DNA of 8,124 bases from an uncultured Phycisphaera sp. (lineage in GTDB: Bacteria > Planctomycetota > Phycisphaerae > Phycisphaerales > SM1A02): NCBI GenBank assembly GCA_937911845.1, contig CALDQF010000041.1, positions 1 through 8,124 of the forward strand, read 5' to 3'. Positions within the stretch are counted from its first letter, which is position 1. Every line of letters starts with the position of its first letter. The notes beneath the pieces are model-generated. The model was not told where the DNA came from, ran no database searches, and saw nothing but the letters and a program-made list of their open reading frames with translations. Positions 1-5,822 of the stretch are shown here, in pieces. Position numbers and translations under genes: made by a program.

Positions 1-493
1 AGTTCACCAAGCGGAACGATCCGAAGTACTCGATGCCGTTACTTGCTTGAAAGACGATGGGCTGAATCAGTGAGACGTTGCCGCCTTGACCAGGCGACTG
101 GAAGTACCGGAAATACACGGTGGTTTGCGAACCATCGCAGTCGGGATATCCCCAACCCAAGTTGACTGGTGGGTGCCAAGAACTCGTGCCTTGGTTGCCG
201 TGGGCTTGGGCGTATGCGGTTTGAGCGGCGACAGCCGATCCGCCGTATTGGGCGAAGTTGTCGTCGATCAAGGTGAATTGTCGGTTGTTCCATTCGGCCG
301 CGTATGAGGCATGGGCTTTGCCCATTTGTGAAAGGTTGGACAACGACTGGGTGAGCTTGGCTTGATCACGGGCCTTGCCGATGGCAGGCAGTAGGATCGA
401 AACCAACAGGGCAATGATTGCAATCACCACCAGCAATTCAACAATGGTGAATCCGCGAGGGGGCGCCATTTGTGGAGTCTTGGTTGAAGACAT
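1..493 (-). CDS. Type II secretion/type IV pilus-like pseudopilin, 5' part only
   Basis: The protein carries an N-terminal prepilin methylation motif. A short leader ends in Gly14, followed by [18 protein letters not shown] with Glu at position +5 of the mature protein, as prepilin peptidase substrates require. The hydrophobic helix covers about residues 15-34 and is followed by [21 protein letters not shown], a junction typical of the many planctomycete pseudopilin-like proteins. Such proteins are inserted in the inner membrane and, after cleavage, may assemble into a type II secretion pseudopilus or related fibre. Which machine this copy serves cannot be told. The start at 493 is chosen because AAAGGA (503-508 on the complement) lies 9 nt upstream; Met9 is a weaker alternative. 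The C-terminal globular domain is cut by the window edge after about 164 residues. The visible part is rich in Gln, Tyr and Gly (residues 63-140) and has no recognisable enzyme motif. It lies 135 bp downstream of greA on the same strand. Confidence 0.88.
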   Translation of the reverse strand, partial: MSSTKTPQMAPPRGFTIVELLVVIAIIALLVSILLPAIGKARDQAKLTQSLSNLSQMGKAHASYAAEWNNRQFTLIDDNFAQYGGSAVAAQTAYAQAHGNQGTSSWHPPVNLGWGYPDCDGSQTTVYFRYFQSPGQGGNVSLIQPIVFQASNGIEYFGSFRLVN

Positions 494-525
494 ATGCGGG
501 AATCCTTTCGGGTGCTCCAGAGAGT

Positions 526-596
526 GATTTCGGGATATTCATCGTACCCGGAACCACGGTCTGATTTCAGATGAAATCCACTTTCGCAGGATTTCA
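526..596. repeat. Cluster of GATTTC/GAAATC inverted repeats upstream of the pseudopilin gene
   Basis: Four copies of one hexamer occur within 71 bp: GATTTC at 526-531, 563-568 and 590-595, and its reverse complement GAAATC at 573-578. The inner three are extended. TGAAATCC (572-579) pairs perfectly with GGATTTCA (589-596) across a 9-nt loop, and part of the same element pairs with GATTTCA (563-569). The middle copy can therefore pair with either neighbour but not both. No T-tract follows in the minus direction, so this is not an ordinary intrinsic terminator for greA. It could be an operator with repeated half-sites, a leader RNA with alternative hairpins, or chance. Confidence 0.4.
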
Positions 597-628
597 GCAA
601 GGGTTTCGGCTCATATTTGGTCGACCGT

Positions 629-1093
629 TCAGAGAATTTCAACAATCTCGAAGCGTTTGGGACCACGCCGAAGGTCAACGCGAATAATTTCGCCCACACG
701 GGCCCTCATCAGAGATTCGCCCATGGGAGAGCCGGTGGTGACTTCGATTTCGTCTGAGTCGAAGTCTCCAGAAGCCTCACCAACGAGCTTGTAGATGGAT
801 TCTGCCTCGGTATCGGTGTCTCGGAGCTTCACACGGGCCCCCAGAAAGACCATGTCCTCAGGAGCGTCGGAATTTGTCATGACGAGTGCGTTTTCAAGAC
901 GATCTTGCAAATCGCGGATCTTGGCCTCATTCATGCCCTGATCCTCTCGGGCAGCGTGATATTCAGCGTTTTCCTTGAGGTCCCCGAGGGCCCGTGCTTC
1001 GGCGATGCGTTCCACAATTTTGGGGCGCATCTCGATGCAGGCTTTCAGTTGCTCCTCCAGGCGGGTTTTGTCTTCAGAAGAGATGTAATCCAT
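629..1093 (-). CDS. greA: Transcription elongation factor GreA
   Basis: GreA enters the secondary channel of RNA polymerase and stimulates cleavage of backtracked transcripts, which rescues stalled complexes. The 154-residue product has the usual GreA length. The N-terminal coiled coil (about 5-75) carries at its tip the signature GDLKENAEYHAAREDQG, including the acidic pair Asp38 and Glu41 that holds the catalytic metal in the polymerase active site. The C-terminal FKBP-like domain (about 80-154) contains YKLVG and the family element SPMGESLMRARVGE. The start at 1093 is supported by GAGG (1101-1104 on the complement) 7 nt upstream. The gene is the first on the minus strand here, with a likely promoter just upstream. 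Sequence and length give no reason to doubt function. GreB is less likely because the loop matches GreA and the C-terminal domain lacks GreB features. Confidence 0.96.
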   Translation of the reverse strand: MDYISSEDKTRLEEQLKACIEMRPKIVERIAEARALGDLKENAEYHAAREDQGMNEAKIRDLQDRLENALVMTNSDAPEDMVFLGARVKLRDTDTEAESIYKLVGEASGDFDSDEIEVTTGSPMGESLMRARVGEIIRVDLRRGPKRFEIVEIL

Positions 1094-1118
1094 GGTGTTA
1101 CCTCGCGATGAGTAAAGG

Positions 1119-1124
1119 ATTCTA
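1119..1124 (-). promoter_or_regulatory. Candidate -10 element of the greA promoter
   Basis: Read on the minus strand this is TAGAAT, five of six matches to the sigma-70 -10 consensus. It lies about 26 bp upstream of the greA start and would give a short leader of about 20 nt that contains the GAGG ribosome binding site. No convincing -35 element lies at the expected distance (CGGAGC at a 17-bp spacer is poor), so the promoter would need activation or the call may be wrong. Confidence 0.35.
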
Positions 1125-1125
1125 T

Positions 1126-1136
1126 CCCACAGTGGG
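1126..1136. promoter_or_regulatory. Palindrome CCCAC-A-GTGGG beside the greA -10 element
   Basis: A perfect 5-bp inverted repeat around one central base lies just upstream of the candidate greA -10, inside the presumed spacer, and within the divergent gap shared with the plus-strand operon. A repressor bound here could affect both directions. As RNA it cannot form a hairpin with a one-base loop, so a DNA operator is the more sensible reading. Chance occurrence is not excluded. Confidence 0.25.
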
Positions 1137-1190
1137 CATGGGCTCCGGCGACTCTCTTCCTACCGGTGGTACGCCTAGGATCGAGCCCTT

Positions 1191-1586
1191 ATGACCATCT
1201 ACGGCATTCTTCGAGCATTGCGGGGGGGTTGGGGCCTAGCTTGCTTCTGGTTTTACACCATCGCTTTCCTCATAGCTCTACCGACCGTCTTTCTGTTCCC
1301 CCCAGCCACCATTGTGATGTTTGGCTCCGCCCTTCTCTCCCTCCCATTTGCGGTTTTGACTGGGATTGTTCTTCGTATCACCTACCGGGCTTGGAGCCGA
1401 AGAGCGCTCGCCGCTGGGCGTTGCCCAGCCTGCCGAAAGCGGATGCAGTCGCACCGGGACCCTACGAGCAATTGGAAGTGTGAATTTTGCGACCGGGTCT
1501 TCGATCCTGACGCCGAGGAGCAGATGGCACGGACCAATCTTCCCCCTCAAGCGACAGACGCCGCGAAGTACAATGCTCTTCGATGA
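1191..1586 (+). CDS. Small membrane protein with two helices and a C-terminal zinc ribbon, function unknown
   Basis: I do not recognise this 131-residue protein as a named family. Two hydrophobic segments, about residues 14-37 and 39-63 with prolines between them, predict a membrane hairpin. A basic stretch (RITYRAWSRRALAAGR, 62-77) follows, which by the positive-inside rule would put the C-terminus in the cytoplasm. Next comes a zinc-ribbon-like knuckle pair, Cys78-Pro-Ala-Cys81 and Cys97-Glu-Phe-Cys100, spaced as in rubredoxin-like or treble-clef ribbons. The tail (101-131) is hydrophilic. AGGA at 1177-1180 lies 10 nt before the ATG. Its stop overlaps the next start as ATGA, so it is translationally coupled to the threonine dehydrogenase gene and probably cotranscribed with it. 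A role in that pathway is not implied by the sequence; conserved linkage would be needed to argue for one. Confidence 0.75.
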   Translation: MTIYGILRALRGGWGLACFWFYTIAFLIALPTVFLFPPATIVMFGSALLSLPFAVLTGIVLRITYRAWSRRALAAGRCPACRKRMQSHRDPTSNWKCEFCDRVFDPDAEEQMARTNLPPQATDAAKYNALR

Positions 1587-2641
1587 CGCGTCCTGATGGC
1601 CAACTCTTGAATCCCGACGCATCAGGTGTTCTGGTGACCGGAGCGGCCGGAGAGGTTGGTCATGCGATTTTGCGTGGCTTGGCCGCTGGTGGCGCCCAGG
1701 AGGTGGTGGCCACCGACTTACGGTCTGTTGCGATTGATGGCGCGGCCTGTGTGCAAGGAGATCTGCTCGATCCGAACTTGGTTGAGTCACTGTTCACGGG
1801 GCGAATCGGATTGGTGATTCACCTCGCTGCCCTTTTGAGTTCCGCTGGGGAGCAGCATCCTGATCTTGCGTGGCGAATCAATGCCGATGCGACTTGGAAT
1901 TTGATGCGTCAATCCATGTCCCATGCGGAAGCGCACGGGCACACGGTGCGGTTTGTGTACCCCTCTTCCATTGCCGTGCATGGCAGGGATCCCAGCCAGA
2001 GTCATCCACTTTCTGAAGATGAAGCGACGGCACCTCGCACTCTGTATGGCGTGACCAAGCGGGCCATGGAACAAGCCGGCACGTGGCTTTCTGAGGAGTG
2101 CGGTCGGATGCTGGGGCAAACTGCCGGCGGAACTTTGGATTTTCGCGCGATCCGGTATCCCGGTTTGCTGTCTGCTGAGACCCTCCCTTCTGGAGGAACC
2201 AGCGATTACGCCCCCGAAATGGTGCACGCCGCGGTTCGAGGTGAGAAAGCAAGTTGCTTTGTTCCGCCTCATGCTCGGCTTCCATTCATGACCATGCCCG
2301 AAGCGGCCGAAGCCACATTGGCTTTGGCTTCTGCCCCGCGGTCTTGTTTGCAGCAGAACGTGTACTCCGTCGGTGGTTTTGCACCCACCGCTGCAGAAAT
2401 CGAAGACGCGCTTCGAGATCGGTTCCCTGATTTCGAAGTGAAGTACGAGATTCATCCCATCCGTTCGGGGATTGTTGATTCATGGCCGGCCGATGTGGAC
2501 GACTCGGCAGCTCAGCGTGATTGGGGCTTTCGTCGAGGACTGGACTTGGCCTCCGCCCTGGACGACTATCTCATCCCAGGCATTCGCAACGCGCTCTGCC
2601 AGAGCAAGAACGAATGCGAAAAAACACCGAGGACCTTGTGA
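1583..2641 (+). CDS. tdh: L-threonine 3-dehydrogenase, SDR (epimerase-like) type
   Basis: It oxidises L-threonine with NAD+ to L-2-amino-3-ketobutyrate in the cytoplasm. The fold is an extended short-chain dehydrogenase resembling UDP-galactose epimerase, unrelated to the zinc-dependent E. coli Tdh. The Rossmann motif is Gly20-x-x-Gly23-x-x-Gly26, with Asp45 (VVATDLR) for the NAD ribose, HLAALLS after strand 4, a Ser in YPSSIAVHG (126-134), and the catalytic Tyr155-x-x-x-Lys159 in LYGVTK. Several segments are diagnostic of this enzyme rather than a generic epimerase: RYPGLLS (191-197), GGTSDYAPEM (204-213), RLPFMTMPEA (232-241) and DSWPADVDDSAAQRDWGF (299-316). At 352 residues it is somewhat longer than typical (about 310-320) because of short N- and C-terminal extensions. 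No clear Shine-Dalgarno sequence precedes the ATG, which overlaps the previous stop, so translation probably depends on coupling. The next gene encodes the following enzyme, which strengthens the assignment. Confidence 0.92.
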   Translation: MTRPDGQLLNPDASGVLVTGAAGEVGHAILRGLAAGGAQEVVATDLRSVAIDGAACVQGDLLDPNLVESLFTGRIGLVIHLAALLSSAGEQHPDLAWRINADATWNLMRQSMSHAEAHGHTVRFVYPSSIAVHGRDPSQSHPLSEDEATAPRTLYGVTKRAMEQAGTWLSEECGRMLGQTAGGTLDFRAIRYPGLLSAETLPSGGTSDYAPEMVHAAVRGEKASCFVPPHARLPFMTMPEAAEATLALASAPRSCLQQNVYSVGGFAPTAAEIEDALRDRFPDFEVKYEIHPIRSGIVDSWPADVDDSAAQRDWGFRRGLDLASALDDYLIPGIRNALCQSKNECEKTPRTL

Positions 2642-3870
2642 TGCCGACGGCCTCCGCCAACGAACACTTTGAATCAAGAGCCCAAACCCTTTTGCAAGGG
2701 GTCAAGGACTCAGGCCAGTGGAAGCACCTTCAAACTATTCAGAGTGCGATGGGCCCGGAAATTACGCTTGCGGGACACGGCAAGGTCTTGTGCTTTTGTT
2801 CGAACAATTACCTTGGGCTCGCCAACGAAGACCGTGTGGTGCAGGCGGGTCATGAGGGACTCGATCGCCACGGCGGAGGCACGGCATCTGTCCGTTTCAT
2901 TTGTGGAACGTTCTCTGCCCACCATGAACTCGAGCAACGCATTGCCTCATTTTTCGGTTTTGAGGCCAGCTACACCTTCGTGTCGTGTTGGACGGCAACG
3001 GAAGCGTTGTTCCCGACGTTGTGCACTCCTGCTGACGCCATCATCTCTGATGAATTGAATCACGCGTGCATCATCGATGCCATCCGTCTTGCTGCGGGCA
3101 TCCACAAAGGTCTGCGAAAGACCGTGTACCGCCATTCCGATATGGATCATTTGCGAGAGCGACTTGCCACACTTCGGGCTGATACTGATTTTGATGGGGT
3201 GATCTGGGTGGTTACGGATGGTGTCTTTTCCATGGAAGGTGACATCGCAAAGTTGGTTGACATCCGGGCGCTCTGTGATGAGTTCGGTGCCATGTTGGTT
3301 GTGGATGACTCCCACGGTCATGGTGTGATGGGCCAAACGGGTCGTGGCACCCATGAGCACTGCGGCTTGCGTTCGGACCAGGTTGACATTCTCACCGGAA
3401 CCCTTGGGAAGGCTTTGGGTGGCGGCGCTGGAGGCTTCGTGGCGGGATCGCAGACGGCCATCGATCTTTTGGTGCAGCGGGCGCGCCCAACATTGTTCTC
3501 CAACGCGCTGCCGACCACGGTGGCGGCCAGTGCGGAGATGGCCATCAGGATCTTGCAGGAGGAACCGGAGCGGGTTACACGTTTGCGAGCCAACGTGGAA
3601 CGTGCCCGATCGGGCATCCGCGACGTTGGTTTTGAAGTCCTTGACAGCCCAACTGCCATTTGCCCCATCATTGTGGGCGATACCGCTCGAGCCATTCGTC
3701 TTTCGGAACGGCTTTTGGAAAAAGGTGCTTTCGTGATTGGTTTCGGGTACCCCGTGGTCCCCGAGGGTGAGGCACGACTTCGCGTCCAAATCAGCGCTGC
3801 TCATACGGATGAGCACATCGATCGTTTGGTCGATGCGCTTCGGGAGCTCAAAGCCGAAGAAGGCACTTAA
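2641..3870 (+). CDS. kbl: Glycine C-acetyltransferase (2-amino-3-ketobutyrate CoA ligase)
   Basis: This PLP enzyme cleaves 2-amino-3-ketobutyrate with CoA to glycine and acetyl-CoA, completing threonine degradation. The 409-residue length is close to E. coli Kbl (398). Family motifs appear in order: FCSNNYLGLAN (52-62), GTASVRFICGT (80-90), ISDELNHACIID (135-146) with His141 expected to stack on the PLP ring, TDGVFSMEGD (192-201), VDDSHGHG (221-228) with Asp222 and His225, and TLGKALGGGAGG (254-265) with Schiff-base Lys257. C-terminal GFGYPVVPEGEARLR and SAAHT also match. GAGGA at 2629-2633 lies 7 nt before the ATG at 2641, and that ATG shares one base with the preceding TGA, so coupling fixes the start. 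The open frame extends upstream to 2521 but that part only overlaps tdh. One deviation is SCWTATEALF (115-124), where E. coli Kbl has SCFDANGGLF. Related alpha-oxoamine synthases such as 8-amino-7-oxononanoate synthase are less likely given the tdh neighbour. Confidence 0.94.
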   Translation: MPTASANEHFESRAQTLLQGVKDSGQWKHLQTIQSAMGPEITLAGHGKVLCFCSNNYLGLANEDRVVQAGHEGLDRHGGGTASVRFICGTFSAHHELEQRIASFFGFEASYTFVSCWTATEALFPTLCTPADAIISDELNHACIIDAIRLAAGIHKGLRKTVYRHSDMDHLRERLATLRADTDFDGVIWVVTDGVFSMEGDIAKLVDIRALCDEFGAMLVVDDSHGHGVMGQTGRGTHEHCGLRSDQVDILTGTLGKALGGGAGGFVAGSQTAIDLLVQRARPTLFSNALPTTVAASAEMAIRILQEEPERVTRLRANVERARSGIRDVGFEVLDSPTAICPIIVGDTARAIRLSERLLEKGAFVIGFGYPVVPEGEARLRVQISAAHTDEHIDRLVDALRELKAEEGT

Positions 3871-3873
3871 GCG

Positions 3874-4662
3874 TCAGCCTCGGTGCGTATCTCGTGCGGC
3901 GATGATGGCATCGATGGCTTTTCGGTCGAGAGGTTCGCGCCAGTCTTGATGGCATTTCATGCTGGATCCCACGATGCAAGCTTGTGCTCCCGCATCGAGG
4001 CATGTTGAAAGGTTGGATGCAGTGACTCCCGAACCAACCCAAGTGGGGCCGCTCGCTGCGGCGCTGGCGATGTGCTCGGGATTGGTGGGTTGACCCGTTG
4101 AGCCACCAGTCACAATGACGCCGTCGCATCCACAAAACCTTGTGCCGCGGACCAGCTCTTCGAATTGAAGATCATTGGTGATGGCATGAGCCGCGTGCTT
4201 TTTTTGCACATCGGCGAAAATTTTGATGTTCTCGGCGGCCCAATGTTTTCGGCTCCGCAAGAGGGGTCCGGCCGAAGCTTCTAGCATCATGCCTTCGTCC
4301 GCGACGTGGGCGTAGGCAAAATGCTCAGCTCGCACAAAATGGAGCGCTGCCGCATGGGCCACGGCCAAAGCTTCCAGATTCGCCGCCGCCAGAATTTGCA
4401 ACCCAATGGGAATGCGAACGGACCTTCGGACCTCCACCGCCACCGTGGTCATGGCCGCGATGATCTCAGGACCTACCTGACCGCACAGATAAGGCACATC
4501 GTGCATGTTCTCCAACAGCACCGCATCACATCCTGATTCGGCGAGGGTCTTTGCTTCATCAACCGCGCGTTCAGCGATCGAGCCCGGCGAAAGTTGGCCT
4601 GCAGGGGTCCCGGGGAGGGCTCTGACGTGGACCATGCCAACAACAGCTGCGGTGGGAATCAT
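3874..4662 (-). CDS. BtpA/SgcQ family TIM-barrel protein
   Basis: The 262-residue product matches the BtpA family from end to end. The N-terminal strand is VVGMVHVRALPGTP (7-20), followed by GCDAVLLENMHDVPY (44-58), IPIGLQILAAAN (84-95), FVRAEHF (109-115), VADEGMM (120-126), IKIFADVQKKHAAH (146-159), DGVIVTGGSTGQPT (180-193), VGSGVT (209-214) and IVGSSMKC (230-237). The alternating strands and glycine-rich loops near the C-terminus suggest a phosphate-binding TIM barrel. Cyanobacterial BtpA is needed for photosystem I accumulation, and SgcQ lies in a sugar operon, but no reaction is established for the family. I choose the ATG at 4662 because homologues begin a few residues before the first strand. 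In-frame starts at 4698 and 4749 would run into or beyond the divergent gene's start. No strong ribosome binding site is seen. Its stop lies 3 bp from that of kbl in convergent orientation, leaving no room for a terminator between them. Confidence 0.85.
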   Translation of the reverse strand: MIPTAAVVGMVHVRALPGTPAGQLSPGSIAERAVDEAKTLAESGCDAVLLENMHDVPYLCGQVGPEIIAAMTTVAVEVRRSVRIPIGLQILAAANLEALAVAHAAALHFVRAEHFAYAHVADEGMMLEASAGPLLRSRKHWAAENIKIFADVQKKHAAHAITNDLQFEELVRGTRFCGCDGVIVTGGSTGQPTNPEHIASAAASGPTWVGSGVTASNLSTCLDAGAQACIVGSSMKCHQDWREPLDRKAIDAIIAARDTHRG

Positions 4663-4703
4663 GATGACGCGAGGGTATCCGACCCCGCGTAGGATCATGC
4701 CCA

Positions 4704-5819
4704 ATGCGATCAGAATCTCTTTCGTTCCTTCGAACCCTACTCGACACACCCAGCCCCACCGGATTCGAAGGTGAGGGACAAAAGCTGTGGTCCAACTATG
4801 CCGGACAGTGGGCCGACGAACGTTGGAACGACGCTTATGGGAATTGCTTTGCAGCGATCGGCGATGAAGATGCCGCCTGCACGGTGGCGGTGTGCGGGCA
4901 CGCCGACGAAATCGGTTTGATGGTGAATCACATCACTGACGACGGCTTTTTGTACTGCGTTCAAATCGGTGGGATTGATCCGGCCACCGTGGTGGGCAAT
5001 CGAGTGGGCTTTCAATCCACCGTGGAAGGTGTGGAAGAGACGGTTCTGGGCTTTGTCGGCGCGACCGCGGTCCATTTGCAGGACAAGTCCGGGGATGCCA
5101 AGGTGCGCAAGTTGCACGAGCTTTTTGTGGACATTGGCGCTCGGTCCCGAGAGGAAGCGCTGTCCCGAGTGAACATTGGCGACCCGGGCGTGTTCACCGC
5201 CGGCAGTTTGCCGTTGGGCGAGCACCTTCTGGTGGCTCGTGCACTCGACAATCGAGTTGGTACTTTTGCGGCCGCCGAGACCCTTCGGCTGTTGCGTGAA
5301 CAAGGTGTGCCTGAAGGGATTCGGGTGGTGGCGGTCTCCACCGTTCAAGAAGAAGTCGGTCTGCGTGGTGCGGCCATGATTGCTGAAAGTTTGGCTCCAG
5401 ATGTGGCTTTGGTGACGGATGTCACCCATGCCACAGATTCACCGGGTATCAACCATGCCAAGCATGGCAAATGTGTCTTGGGAGGGGGGCCTGAAGTCGC
5501 GATCGGTTCGGCGATGCACCCGGAAGTGGTGCGTCGATTGCTTGGTGCGGCGGGGGCTCGAGAGATTGCCATTCAACGTGCAGCCACTCCAGGACGATCT
5601 GGAACCGACACCGACGCCATCTTCCTGAGAGCGGGCGGAATCCCCAGCGGTTTGTGCTCCTTGCCGATTCGTTACATGCACACCACGGTCGAAACCACCG
5701 ATCTGCGTGATTTGGAGGCGATCAGCAAGGTCTATGCGAAATTCTGTCAGGACTTGGCCGCAGACTTTGCCCAGCAGGGTGATGCCTACCAGCCCTTTAT
5801 TCCCGACTATTCCAGCTGA
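4704..5819 (+). CDS. M42 family metallo-aminopeptidase (TET/glutamyl aminopeptidase-like)
   Basis: M42 enzymes are cytoplasmic dinuclear zinc or cobalt aminopeptidases, many forming dodecameric tetrahedra that trim peptides. All expected residues are present: His66 and Asp68 in GHADEIG, bridging Asp182 in ARALDNRVG, catalytic Glu216 and metal ligand Glu217 in STVQEEVGLRGA, Asp239 in VTDVTHA, and His326 in RYMHT. The start PSPTGFEG (16-23) and the long dimerisation-domain insert (about 75-170) also fit the family. At 371 residues it is slightly longer than usual, with a tail ending FIPDYSS. AGGA at 4691-4694, 9 nt before the ATG, supports this start. It is divergent from the btpA-like gene, with 41 bp between starts, and probably forms an operon with the deacetylase gene 3 bp downstream. 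Older annotations call such proteins endoglucanase or CelM; the metal-site pattern argues for a peptidase. Substrate preference cannot be read from sequence. Confidence 0.92.
   Translation: MRSESLSFLRTLLDTPSPTGFEGEGQKLWSNYAGQWADERWNDAYGNCFAAIGDEDAACTVAVCGHADEIGLMVNHITDDGFLYCVQIGGIDPATVVGNRVGFQSTVEGVEETVLGFVGATAVHLQDKSGDAKVRKLHELFVDIGARSREEALSRVNIGDPGVFTAGSLPLGEHLLVARALDNRVGTFAAAETLRLLREQGVPEGIRVVAVSTVQEEVGLRGAAMIAESLAPDVALVTDVTHATDSPGINHAKHGKCVLGGGPEVAIGSAMHPEVVRRLLGAAGAREIAIQRAATPGRSGTDTDAIFLRAGGIPSGLCSLPIRYMHTTVETTDLRDLEAISKVYAKFCQDLAADFAQQGDAYQPFIPDYSS
4727..4771. repeat. Inverted repeat CCTTCGAA ... TTCGAAGG at the divergent start region
   Basis: Two perfect 8-bp arms, 4727-4734 and 4764-4771, are centred 37 bp apart. 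They lie in the first codons of the M42 peptidase gene and 65-109 bp upstream of the chosen btpA-like start, where the btpA-like promoter would have to be. Each arm contains the palindrome TTCGAA. It could be an operator for the divergent pair, but both arms also encode ordinary residues (LR and FEG), so chance is a real alternative. Confidence 0.22.
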
Positions 5820-5822
5820 CGT

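Noticed and set aside
1278..2455. Long minus-strand open frames opposite the membrane protein and tdh
   Set aside because: They are rich in Arg, His, Pro and Ser without domain motifs, as expected for shadows of real genes.
2521..2640. Upstream extension of the kbl reading frame
   Set aside because: The extra 40 residues overlap tdh, resemble no Kbl N-terminus, and a good ribosome binding site (GAGGA) precedes the ATG at 2641.
2947..3816. Open frame of 289 codons on the minus strand
   Set aside because: It lies wholly antisense to kbl, whose motifs are unmistakable. The translated product has no coherent domain and is a by-product of codon bias.
4663..4749. Longer N-terminus for the BtpA-like protein (start at 4749 or 4698)
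   Set aside because: A start at 4749 would overlap the well-supported M42 start, and the extra residues precede the normal first strand of the family.
4737..5429. Open frame of 230 codons on the minus strand
   Set aside because: It is antisense to the M42 peptidase gene, which has all its catalytic residues; the antisense product is basic and lacks recognisable structure.
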